A stretch of DNA of 64,000 bases from CAXXOK01 sp963675365. Its GTDB lineage: Bacteria > Bacillota > Clostridia > Christensenellales > Aristaeellaceae. A program made the translations under genes and the position numbers. The DNA is taken from the NCBI GenBank assembly GCA_963675365.2, contig CAXXVA010000003.1:310001-374000 (forward strand). Direction: 5' to 3'. Positions 24,946 to 33,611 of the stretch are shown piece by piece (position 1 is the first letter of the stretch; every line of letters begins with the position of its first letter). The notes under the pieces are model-generated. The model did no database searches. It was not told the origin of the DNA and worked only from the letters and a program-made list of their open reading frames with translations.

Positions 24946-26508
24946 ATGAAGAAAAAAATAAAGATGATCTTCGCGGCATTGTTGACAGTAACCATGCTGT
25001 TTCTCAATGTATTTGTGCTGGCGGAGGGCGATGTTACGCCGATTCCGGACACATCAAGCGCTGATGCAACTCCTTCTGAAGAACCAACCGCGACAGAAAC
25101 TCCGGCAGTGACTGAAGCGCCGGCGGCGACTGAAACCCCGGCAGTAACCGAAGCGCCGGCGGCGACAGAAACCCCGGTAGTAACCGAAGCGCCGGCGGCA
25201 ACTGAAACCCCGGCAGCGAGCGAAGAACCCACGGCAACCGAAACTCCGGCAGCGAGTGAAGAACCAGTTGCAACCGCGACTCCGGCAGTGAGCGAAGAAC
25301 CCGCGGCAACCGAAACCCCGGCAGTAACCGTAGAACCGGTTGCAACCGAAACTCCGGCCGTGACCCAGGAACCGACGGCAGAACCGTCTGGCGGCGATAC
25401 GCTGGTTTCCGTACTATCACTTTCTTCCAGTTCTTTCCGTTTGAACTTATATGCAAGTCAAGACTTTAATTCAACAATTTTACACAGATTCAGCGCAGAA
25501 GATCTGGTCGTCGTTGTCAATCGCAGCGAATACTGGGTTTTTGTTGATTTCAACGGTTTGAGAGGGTATGTTCCGTTAACCGAACCCGCCGCGACTGAAA
25601 CTTTAGCGCTCAGCGAGGAGCCCGCAGCGACGGATGAACCGGTCGCAAGCGAGGAACCTGCCGTGACCGAAGAGCCCGTAGCGACTGAAACGCCCGCTGT
25701 GAGCGAAGAACCCTCCGCAACGCCGGAACCGAGCGCTACGCCGGAGCCGATTGTCATAGAAATCAACTCGGATGCGCAGGCCGAAGCGACACCTGAACCT
25801 ACGGTGACTGAAGAGCCGGCCGCGACTGAAACGCCCGCGGCGACCGAAGAAGCCATAGCAACCGTAACTCCCGCTGTGAGCGAGGACCCCGTAATCACGG
25901 AAGAACCCGCGGCGAGCGAAGAACTCGTCGCATCTGAGGATCCCGCAATCACAGAAGAACCCGCCGCAACAGAAGATCCCGCCGCAGTGCAGGAAGATGC
26001 TACCGGTTTTGTGGTTCCTGTTGGAACGCTTTCGATCGGCTCCACGCAGCTTAATCTCTATGCGCAGCCGGATGTTAATTCGGACGTCCTGTATCAATTC
26101 CAGCCCGCATCCGAAGTGATCGTTCTCAGCGAAAGCGAGAATTGGGTTTTTGTTGACTATAACGGCGTGCAGGGCTATGTGGCCAAGGCCAATCTGGTGA
26201 CCAACGATCCTGTGGACCTTAACGAGCTTTCCATCCGCATTTGGTACGTCAATGAACCGGAAAAGGTTTACTACGGCGATGTGCTGACCATTCAGGGTAT
26301 GCTGGTGGGATTTGAGAACCTTCCTTATGAGTACACGCTGCAATGGCAGCGCGCCAGCATGAGCAAGGACCGCAGCATCGGCAGCAACTGGGTGGATGTC
26401 GAGGGGGCAAACAGCTTGTCTTACTCCTTCACCGTAAACAGCGAAACAGAGTGGGCCGGCTGGCGGCTCATAGCGCGAGTGTCTGTTCCTGATGAACTCG
26501 CACAGTAA
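24946..26508 (+). CDS. Secreted Pro/Thr/Glu/Ala-rich repeat protein with two SH3-like domains
   Basis: A 520-residue exported protein; signal peptide 1-27 (ends VFVLAEG), start set by TTGAGGAG. Residues ~35-145 are a low-complexity wall of short units of the type TEAPAATETPAV and SEEPAATETP. The first SH3-like domain is at ~150-210 (RLNLYASQDFNSTIL, SEYWVFVDFNGLRGYV). A second, different repeat block spans ~215-350, and the second SH3-like domain ~360-425 (QLNLYAQPDVNSDVLY, ENWVFVDYNGVQGYV). A C-terminal Ig-like domain follows (~430-520). Bacterial SH3 domains often bind peptidoglycan, so the protein may cling to the wall with extended Pro-rich stalks. No LPxTG motif or membrane anchor. First gene of the surface block. 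Confidence 0.8.
   Translation: MKKKIKMIFAALLTVTMLFLNVFVLAEGDVTPIPDTSSADATPSEEPTATETPAVTEAPAATETPAVTEAPAATETPVVTEAPAATETPAASEEPTATETPAASEEPVATATPAVSEEPAATETPAVTVEPVATETPAVTQEPTAEPSGGDTLVSVLSLSSSSFRLNLYASQDFNSTILHRFSAEDLVVVVNRSEYWVFVDFNGLRGYVPLTEPAATETLALSEEPAATDEPVASEEPAVTEEPVATETPAVSEEPSATPEPSATPEPIVIEINSDAQAEATPEPTVTEEPAATETPAATEEAIATVTPAVSEDPVITEEPAASEELVASEDPAITEEPAATEDPAAVQEDATGFVVPVGTLSIGSTQLNLYAQPDVNSDVLYQFQPASEVIVLSESENWVFVDYNGVQGYVAKANLVTNDPVDLNELSIRIWYVNEPEKVYYGDVLTIQGMLVGFENLPYEYTLQWQRASMSKDRSIGSNWVDVEGANSLSYSFTVNSETEWAGWRLIARVSVPDELAQ
25070..25385 (+). repeat. Coding minisatellite, first block
   Basis: Tandem degenerate ~24-48-base units encoding (T/S)E(A/E)P-A/V-A-T-E-T-P. Some neighbouring units are nearly identical at DNA level, for example the GCCGGCGGCGACTGAAAC / GCCGGCGGCGACAGAAAC pair. 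This points to recent expansion. Confidence 0.8.
25585..25990 (+). repeat. Coding minisatellite, second block
   Basis: A second run of (T/S)EEP-type units between the two SH3-like domains, more diverged than the first block and broken by EPSATPEPSATPEP and VIEINSDAQAEATPEP. Confidence 0.7.
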
Positions 26509-26575
26509 AGAGAATTCTGAAATTCTTGATTTTTCACATTGAACATAACGAACTTGCGCAGTCAAGGAGGACACC

Positions 26576-29500
26576 ATGAAGACACCCTTAAATAAAATCC
26601 TCGCATTGGTACTGACCGTGCTGATGCTGATGATGATGTTGCCCATACAGGCGCTGGCGACATATACCGTATATTCGGTCGCTGTCGGCACGCTGCCCGT
26701 TTACACAAAGGATTCGGGCACCACCGTACAAGATCTGGTTGGCAGTTCCACCAATAATCTGACCATTCCCCAGTACACCTGGGAATACGACGGGTACTTG
26801 TACATCGCAGTGGCCATGAAAACTGCAACCGACATCCTCACGTTCCAGCTAAACGGCGTCAATGCCGATTACTCCACCGAAATTTGGGTTTCCGGCACGG
26901 CGCTGGAAGACTTGAATATTGACGGGACTACGTTCAGCCCGAATGTATTTGGCGGCGGCGGCAGCAATTCCCACTGGGGCATCGCCAAATTCGACAAAAA
27001 CGCGATTGGAGATACGGGATCATACTCCCTGTATGTACAAACCAATCTGGGCGGCGGACACGATTTGGGCTCCCCGACCGATCCCGTGGTCTTTACCAAT
27101 CTCATGACGATCAGAAAGACGGCTGACGTATCGGAGTTCTCTCTGGGAACCGTGATCCAGTATACAGTCGTTCTGACCAATATGGGAGATCAGGATCTCA
27201 GCAGCGTTAATATCAGCGATTCACTGGCTGGTATTTCTGTCATGACGATCGTTGAATCGAATCCTTCCACGCCCGGCGTGATGGACGCCAAACCCGGCAA
27301 TGCGGCCACCGGTGAAACCTGGACCATTACCTATACCTATGAAGCCACCCAGGCGGACGTAGACAGAGGGTATATCACCAACACCGCGACCGCGAGCAGC
27401 AACAGGACCGACCCGGTCTCAAGCAGTGTTACGATTGACGCGCTGCAGCTGGGGACGCTGACCGTGAAAAAGGAAGTCAGCGGACCGATGCTGAATCCGT
27501 CGATTACATTCCCCATCGCCGTAACCATTAACGGCAATGTAACGAATATCAACCTTGCCAACGGTGAAAGCATGGACTTCCCCAACGTTGCGTTCGGCTC
27601 CACATACTCCGTTTCGGAGACCGCGCCAACAGGCTATACAGTTTCTTACACCAACGGCAGCGGTATCATTGCAAGCGCAGCGGTACTTGCGACCGTAACG
27701 AATACCTCGCAGACGGCAACGCTGACCGTGAAAAAGGAAGTCAGCGGGTCGCTGTTTGACCCGTCGCAGACGTTCTCCATCGCCGTAACCATTAACGGCG
27801 TCGTGACGAATATTTCACTGATGAACGGCGAAAGCGCAGACTTTACGGATCTGCCCTTCGGCAGCACATACTCCGTGTCTGAAACCGCGCCGACCGGCTT
27901 TACGCCGTCCTATGTTAACGGCAGCGGCACGATCCTAGGTACGGCGGTTCTGGCGACTGTAACGAACACCTATGCGGCCACCGGCTCCTTCAACGTGGAC
28001 GCTACGCTGGACCCCACCAAGGTTCTGGCGGGTCGCACCCTGACCGATGGAGAATTTGAGTTCGTCCTGAAAAAGGGCAGCGACGTTCTCCAAACCGTGA
28101 ACAATACGGCGGACGGCAACATCCCGTTCTCGCCGATCAATTACACGCAGGCTGACATTGGGCAGACCTATGAGTACACCATCACTGAAACCGCAGGTTC
28201 CGAGACCGGGATGACCTATGATTCCATGGTTCTCACGTTCAGCGTGATTGTTACCGATCTCGGCAACGGACTGCTCAGCGCGGTGCTCGATTCGCAGCCC
28301 GCGGATACCATCTTCAACAACAGCTATGCGGCGAGCGGCTCGTATGACGTAGACGCGAACCTGAACCCGACTAAGGTTCTGGCTGGCAGAGTGCTTGCGG
28401 ACCAAGAGTTCGAGTTCGTCCTTAAACAGGATGGCAACACCCTCCAGACTGTGAACAACACGGCGGACGGCAACATCCCGTTCCTGCCGATCAATTACAC
28501 GCAGGCCGATATCGGCCAGACCTACGAGTACACCATCACTGAAACCGCCGGGTCCGAGACCGGGATGACCTATGATTCCATGGTTCTCACGTTCAGCGTG
28601 ATTGTTACCGATCTCGGCAACGGACTACTCAGCGCGGTGCTTGATTCACAGCCCGCGGATACCATCTTCAACAACACCTATGCGGCCACCGGCTCCTTCA
28701 ACGTGGACGCTACACTGGACCCCACCAAGGTTCTAGCGGGTCGCACCCTGACCGACGGAGAATTTGAGTTCGTCCTGAAAAAGGGCAGCGACGTCCTCCA
28801 GACCGTGAATAACACGGCGGACGGCAACATCCCGTTCCTGCCGATCAACTACACGCAGGCCGATATCGGCCAGACCTACGAATACACCATCACTGAAACC
28901 GCCGGGTCCGAGACCGGGATGACGTATGATCCGATGGTGCTTACCTTCAGTGTGACGATCAGCGATCTTGGCGGCGGCTTACTCAGCGCGGTGCTCGACT
29001 CGCAGCCCGCGGATACCATCTTCAACAACAGCTATGCGGCGAGCGGCTCGTATGACGTAGACGCGAACCTGAATCCCACCAAGGTTCTGGCTGGCAGAGT
29101 GCTTGCGGACCAAGAATTCGAGTTCGTCCTTAAACAGGATGGAAACACCCTCCAGACCGTCAACAACACGGCGGACGGCAACATCCCGTTCCTGCCGATC
29201 AACTACACGCAGGCCGACATTGGGCAGACCTACGAATACACCATTACTGAAACCGCCGGGTCCGAGACCGGGATGACATACGATTCCATGGTTCTCACCT
29301 TCAGCGTGATCGTTACCGATCTCGGCAACGGACTGCTAAGCGCAGTATTGGACGACTCGCCTAATGACACGATCTTCAACAACAGCTATTCGGCGAGCGG
29401 CTCGTATGACGTAGACGCGAACCTGAACCCGACCAAGGAATTGGCGGGCAGAGTGCTTGCTGATCAAGAGTTCGAGTTCGTCCTCAAACAGGATGGCAAC

Positions 29501-31459
29501 ACCCTCCAGACCGTGAACAACACGGCGGACGGCAACATCCCGTTCTCGCCGATCAATTACACGCAGGCCGACATTGGGCAGACCTACGAGTACACCATCA
29601 CCGAGACTGCCGGATCAGAGACCGGGATGACCTATGATTCCATGGTTCTCACCTTCAGTGTGACGATCAGCGATCTTGGCGGCGGCTTACTCAGCGCGGT
29701 GCTCGACTCGCAGCCCGCGGATACCATCTTCAACAACAGTTACGAAGCCAGCGGCTCATATGATATTGATCTGGGCTTCAACCCGACCAAACTACTGACG
29801 GGCCGGACGCTCCAGGATCAGGAATTTGAATTCGTCCTCCGCAAGGACAGCAACGTGATCCAAACCGTGAACAACACGGCAGACGGCAACATCCCGTTCC
29901 TGCCGCTTGAGTTTACGCAGGACGACATCGGCAAGACGTATATATACTCGATCACTGAAACGTCAGGATCCGAGACAGGGATGACGTATGACTTTAAAAC
30001 CATTCTCTTCATGATCAGCGTCACGGATTTGGGCAACGGCGCACTCAACGCTACGCTTGTCTTCGTGGTGCCGAATACGACCTTTGAAAACAGCTATACG
30101 GCGAGGGGCTCGTATGACGTAGACCTTGGCCTCAATCCGACCAAACTATTGGAAGGACGCGATCTGACCGACGGAGAATTTACGTTCGTCCTGAAAGAGG
30201 GCGCCAACGTTCTCCAGACCGTCAATAACACTGCGGACGGCAATATCCCGTTCCTGCCGATCAACTACACGCAGGACGACATTGGGCAGACCTACGAATA
30301 CACAATCACCGAGACCGCAGGGTCCGAGACCGGAATGACCTATGATTCCATGGTTCTCACCTTCAGCGTAACGGTATCCGACCTTGGTAACGGCTTGCTG
30401 AGCGCAGTCCTTGACTCCCAGCCCGCGGATACTATCTTCAACAACAGTTATGAGGCAAGCGGCTCGTATGACGTAGACGCAGACTTCAACCCGACCAAGA
30501 TCCTGACCGGCCGTACGCTGACCGACGGCGAGTTCGAGTTCGTCCTTAAAATGGGCAGTGACGTTCTCCAGACTGTCAGCAACACGGCGGATGGCAACAT
30601 CCCGTTCCTGCCGATCAACTACACGCAGGACGATATCGGCCAGACCTATGAGTACACGATCAGCGAAGTCATCCCCGTACCCGGTGAGACCGGTATGACG
30701 TATGACAGCGAAATCGAGACCTTCAGCGTATCGGTGTCCGACCTCGGCAACGGCGTATTAAGCGCGGTACTGACAGGGACGAACGAAAAGACTGAATTTA
30801 ACAACAGCTACGAAGCCAGCGGCTCGTACGACGTGGACTTGAGCCTGAACCCCACCAAGGTTCTGGCGAGACGCGCACTGGCGGCCGGTGAATTTACCTT
30901 CGAGCTTTGGCAGGACGGCAGCGTCCTGCAGACCGCAGCGAACGAAGCGGACGGCAACATCCCGTTCCTGCCGCTTGACTACACACAGGCCGATATCGGC
31001 CAGACCTATGAGTACACGATCAACGAAGTCATCCCCGTACCCGGTGAAACCGGCATGACCTATGACAGCATGGTGCTGGCATTCTCAGTCACGGTAACCG
31101 ACCTCGGAAACGGCGTACTCGGCGCGGCGCTTGCTACGCAGCCCGCGGATACCATCTTCAACAACAGTGCTCCTTTAACCCGGTACAGTATCTTCTACTA
31201 CTACCGCTTGTCGCCGGATGATCCGTACGTCCTTAACCCGGGCTACAATTATACGTCGCCGTTGGTAGCGGTCGGATCACAGGCCGGCGCATTTGCAGAT
31301 CGTTCTGAGAATGGATTCTGGCAACTGGTTGGATCTACTGGAAACGGAAGAGTTCTCGTGATCAACGAGGCCGAGAACATCGTCAACGTCTACTACCAGC
31401 CCGCACAGGTGCCGTTAGGCGGCGGAGCGGTAATCAACGTCGGTGACGCAAGCGAATAA
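26576..31459 (+). CDS. Giant secreted stalk/adhesin-like protein with nine pilin-isopeptide domains
   Basis: 1,627 residues. A signal peptide (1-26, ending QALAT) is followed by an unrecognised N-terminal domain (~27-175), a DUF11-type domain (~178-290, TVVLTNMGDQDLSSVNISD), and two copies of a Cna-B/DUF5979-like domain (~295-375 and ~380-463, each starting LTVKKEVSG). Then come nine tandem Spy0128/FctA-type isopeptide domains of 118 residues, the last two 120 (~466-1531). Each carries the expected Lys (NPTK), Glu (ITE or SE) and Asn (FNN/FEN) of an internal Lys-Asn bond. A final ~95-residue domain (SIFYYYRLSPDDP) follows. There is no LPxTG and no C-terminal membrane anchor, so attachment is unexplained. 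AAGGAGG lies upstream. Likely a rigid, self-crosslinked surface stalk. Confidence 0.88.
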   Translation: MKTPLNKILALVLTVLMLMMMLPIQALATYTVYSVAVGTLPVYTKDSGTTVQDLVGSSTNNLTIPQYTWEYDGYLYIAVAMKTATDILTFQLNGVNADYSTEIWVSGTALEDLNIDGTTFSPNVFGGGGSNSHWGIAKFDKNAIGDTGSYSLYVQTNLGGGHDLGSPTDPVVFTNLMTIRKTADVSEFSLGTVIQYTVVLTNMGDQDLSSVNISDSLAGISVMTIVESNPSTPGVMDAKPGNAATGETWTITYTYEATQADVDRGYITNTATASSNRTDPVSSSVTIDALQLGTLTVKKEVSGPMLNPSITFPIAVTINGNVTNINLANGESMDFPNVAFGSTYSVSETAPTGYTVSYTNGSGIIASAAVLATVTNTSQTATLTVKKEVSGSLFDPSQTFSIAVTINGVVTNISLMNGESADFTDLPFGSTYSVSETAPTGFTPSYVNGSGTILGTAVLATVTNTYAATGSFNVDATLDPTKVLAGRTLTDGEFEFVLKKGSDVLQTVNNTADGNIPFSPINYTQADIGQTYEYTITETAGSETGMTYDSMVLTFSVIVTDLGNGLLSAVLDSQPADTIFNNSYAASGSYDVDANLNPTKVLAGRVLADQEFEFVLKQDGNTLQTVNNTADGNIPFLPINYTQADIGQTYEYTITETAGSETGMTYDSMVLTFSVIVTDLGNGLLSAVLDSQPADTIFNNTYAATGSFNVDATLDPTKVLAGRTLTDGEFEFVLKKGSDVLQTVNNTADGNIPFLPINYTQADIGQTYEYTITETAGSETGMTYDPMVLTFSVTISDLGGGLLSAVLDSQPADTIFNNSYAASGSYDVDANLNPTKVLAGRVLADQEFEFVLKQDGNTLQTVNNTADGNIPFLPINYTQADIGQTYEYTITETAGSETGMTYDSMVLTFSVIVTDLGNGLLSAVLDDSPNDTIFNNSYSASGSYDVDANLNPTKELAGRVLADQEFEFVLKQDGNTLQTVNNTADGNIPFSPINYTQADIGQTYEYTITETAGSETGMTYDSMVLTFSVTISDLGGGLLSAVLDSQPADTIFNNSYEASGSYDIDLGFNPTKLLTGRTLQDQEFEFVLRKDSNVIQTVNNTADGNIPFLPLEFTQDDIGKTYIYSITETSGSETGMTYDFKTILFMISVTDLGNGALNATLVFVVPNTTFENSYTARGSYDVDLGLNPTKLLEGRDLTDGEFTFVLKEGANVLQTVNNTADGNIPFLPINYTQDDIGQTYEYTITETAGSETGMTYDSMVLTFSVTVSDLGNGLLSAVLDSQPADTIFNNSYEASGSYDVDADFNPTKILTGRTLTDGEFEFVLKMGSDVLQTVSNTADGNIPFLPINYTQDDIGQTYEYTISEVIPVPGETGMTYDSEIETFSVSVSDLGNGVLSAVLTGTNEKTEFNNSYEASGSYDVDLSLNPTKVLARRALAAGEFTFELWQDGSVLQTAANEADGNIPFLPLDYTQADIGQTYEYTINEVIPVPGETGMTYDSMVLAFSVTVTDLGNGVLGAALATQPADTIFNNSAPLTRYSIFYYYRLSPDDPYVLNPGYNYTSPLVAVGSQAGAFADRSENGFWQLVGSTGNGRVLVINEAENIVNVYYQPAQVPLGGGAVINVGDASE
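27971..31168 (+). repeat. Nine tandem 354/360-bp coding repeats
   Basis: Units begin at 27971, 28325, 28679, 29033, 29387, 29741, 30095 and 30449 (354-bp steps) and 30809 (after a 360-bp unit). Units 1 and 3 are near-identical, as are 2, 4 and 5, giving an A-B-A-B-B order. So a 708-bp pair was itself duplicated. Units 6-9 are more diverged. Confidence 0.92.
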
Positions 31460-31469
31460 CCTCTTATCC

Positions 31470-31510
31470 GGACTCTCGTGCCCGTGCCGACAAGCCGGGC
31501 ATGAGAGTCC
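31470..31510 (+). terminator. Hairpin between the stalk protein and the peptide-binding protein
   Basis: GGACTCTCGTGCCCG (31470-31484) pairs with CGGGCATGAGAGTCC (31496-31510), 15 bp with one G-U pair. The following T-run is short (ATTTT after six bases), so it may be a partial terminator or a stabilising hairpin inside the operon. Confidence 0.6.
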
Positions 31511-31536
31511 AGCGATCATTTTGAAAGGAAGCGCTA

Positions 31537-33378
31537 ATGATGAAAAAAGCATTGATATTGATCATGTCCATCGTGCTGATGAGTTTTGCACTGAGCACGC
31601 TGGTATTGGCACAGAATGCGGCTGACAACAACAGCCTGACCGTAGGGTCCGTTACCCAATTGAGCGGAAACTTCTTCACGTCGATGTGGGGAAACAACAC
31701 CGCGGATATCGACGTTCGCCAACTGCTGCATGATTATCAAACGATTGCCTGGACCAGCGACGGTCTGTACACCGTTAACAATACGGCGGTAAGCAACTTA
31801 ACCACAACCCTCGCAGGCGGCAACCGGCGATACACGTTCACACTGTTTAACGACCTTTACTATTCCGACGGATCCAACATCACCGCAAAGGATTACGTAT
31901 TTTCCATCCTTTTGCAGTCCTCGCCGCAAGTCGCGCAGATCGGCGGATCCAACGTTTCCATGAGCCATCTCGTCGGGTTTGACGCCTTCGCCTCCGGTGA
32001 AAGCCAGGTGTTCTCGGGCGTAAGGCTGCTGGGAGACTATTCCTTCTCCCTGGACGTCTCCAGCGAGTTCATCCCGTATTTCTATGAGATGGCATTCGCC
32101 GCCGTGACGCCTTATCCCATGGCCGTGATCGCGCCGGACGCGGATATTGCCGACGACGGCAACGGCGCCTACATCACCGGGGACTTTACCGCGGATATCC
32201 TGCAGGCAACGATTCTCGACCCGGTCAGCGGTTATCTGTCCCACCCGGCAGTCACCAGCGGCGCATACGTGCTGACCGGTTATGACGCCGCGGAGCATGT
32301 GGCGACCTTTGAAATAAACCCCTATTACAAGGGCAATTACGAAGGGCAGAAACCGACGATTGAATTCCTGACTTTCAAGCAGGTCTGGAACGATACCATG
32401 CTTGACGAGCTTGCCAATCACACGGTGGATATCATCAATAAGGTATCCAGCGGCGATGTAATTGCCAAAGCCGCCGATATGGAGCTTGCCGGAACCGCAA
32501 AAACCCTGTCCTATTTACGGACCGGATTTGCGTTCCTCTCCTTTGCCAATGAAGCGGGCATCACCCAGTCGCTGAAGCTGCGCCAGGCAATTGCCCACAG
32601 CATCGACAAACAAGCGGTTGCCGACGAATTCCTGCAGGGGAACGGCGTGCCGGTATACGGCTACTATGGCTTCGGGCAATGGTTTATCGCAGATATTCAG
32701 GACCAGTTAACCCAGCTTGACGTCTACCAGCCGGATACGGACGCGGCCATCAAGCTTTTGGAAGAGGACGGCTGGACGTATAACGCCAGCGGTGATATAT
32801 TCGTACAGGGAACCGACGAGCTTCGTTACCGCATGAACGGGAGAACCCTCGAACCGCTGACGCTGAAGATGGCAATCTCCACCGATAACCAGGCCGGCAG
32901 AATTGCCGCCGGGCTGCTGAATGAGAGCTTCAAAGCCATCGGGGCCTCGCTGGAAGTGACGGAAATCCCCATGAGCGATCTGCTCATGCACTATTACCGG
33001 CAAGTCGACAGGGTATACGATATATTCTTCCTGGCGACGAACTTCCCGTATATCTACGATCCGTACTACTACGTTAATACCGCCGACGAGTTTCAGGGCG
33101 TGATGAACACGACCGGCCTGAGAGACGAAGAGCTGATGGACCTTGCGGTGAAGCTGCGGGAGACCCCCTCCAACGATCTGGAAACGTACAGGCAGCGCTG
33201 GATGGACTTCCAAACGAAATTCGTTGCGCTGGAACCGATCATCCCGCTGTATTCAAACGTTTATTACGACGTGATGAGACCGGACCTTGAAAACTACTTC
33301 GCCAATAACTACTGGAGCTGGAGCGTCGCGGTTCTCTACGCGACGATCGGCGACGGAACGGCCGAAGCCACGCCATAA
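31537..33378 (+). CDS. Family 5 extracellular (peptide) solute-binding protein, orphan
   Basis: A 613-residue secreted protein of the OppA/DppA fold. Signal peptide 1-25 (cleavage near LVLAQ), no lipobox. Family 5 features: TVGSVTQLSGNF at the start of the mature protein, YFTLFNDLYYSDGSNITAKDY-like substrate-pocket region, YKGNYEGQKPTIEFLTFK, and LKLRQAIAHSIDKQAVADEFL. AAAGGAAG precedes the start. No permease or ATPase gene is next to it; instead it follows two surface proteins and is closed by a terminator. Members bind oligopeptides, nickel or sugars. It may work with a transporter elsewhere, or act as a surface receptor (inference). Confidence 0.88.
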   Translation: MMKKALILIMSIVLMSFALSTLVLAQNAADNNSLTVGSVTQLSGNFFTSMWGNNTADIDVRQLLHDYQTIAWTSDGLYTVNNTAVSNLTTTLAGGNRRYTFTLFNDLYYSDGSNITAKDYVFSILLQSSPQVAQIGGSNVSMSHLVGFDAFASGESQVFSGVRLLGDYSFSLDVSSEFIPYFYEMAFAAVTPYPMAVIAPDADIADDGNGAYITGDFTADILQATILDPVSGYLSHPAVTSGAYVLTGYDAAEHVATFEINPYYKGNYEGQKPTIEFLTFKQVWNDTMLDELANHTVDIINKVSSGDVIAKAADMELAGTAKTLSYLRTGFAFLSFANEAGITQSLKLRQAIAHSIDKQAVADEFLQGNGVPVYGYYGFGQWFIADIQDQLTQLDVYQPDTDAAIKLLEEDGWTYNASGDIFVQGTDELRYRMNGRTLEPLTLKMAISTDNQAGRIAAGLLNESFKAIGASLEVTEIPMSDLLMHYYRQVDRVYDIFFLATNFPYIYDPYYYVNTADEFQGVMNTTGLRDEELMDLAVKLRETPSNDLETYRQRWMDFQTKFVALEPIIPLYSNVYYDVMRPDLENYFANNYWSWSVAVLYATIGDGTAEATP

Positions 33379-33393
33379 ACGCGGACGGCAATC

Positions 33394-33436
33394 ACGGCTG
33401 CCGTACATCCCAATCGGTGTGCGGCAGCCGTTCTTT
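33394..33436 (+). terminator. Intrinsic terminator after the surface block
   Basis: ACGGCTGCCGTACA (33394-33407) pairs with TGTGCGGCAGCCGT (33418-33431), 14 bp with one wobble pair, followed by TCTTTT. Confidence 0.85.
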
Positions 33437-33493
33437 TCATGTTTGGCCGGGTTTGCGGGCGCTTGATCCCGTCTTGCGCAAACGCCGCAAAAC

Positions 33494-33521
33494 TTGATTA
33501 ATCCATGTTTCATGATATAAT
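33494..33521 (+). promoter_or_regulatory. Promoter of the pilus-like operon
   Basis: TTGATT (33494-33499), 16-base spacer, perfect TATAAT (33516-33521) with an extended TG two bases before it. It begins a unit that runs, with gaps of at most 43 bases or overlaps, to 39496. Confidence 0.75.
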
Positions 33522-33611
33522 TATCGGAGTATTATTATCATATCCAGCAAACGACCAGCCAGGCAGAAGCCGCGTTTTTTAGTATTTGGAGAGATATCGG
33601 GTGAACGCCAG

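Noticed and set aside
27971..31168. Regular tandem repeats resembling a repeat array such as CRISPR
   Set aside because: The repeats are 354 bp, fully coding and without unique spacers.
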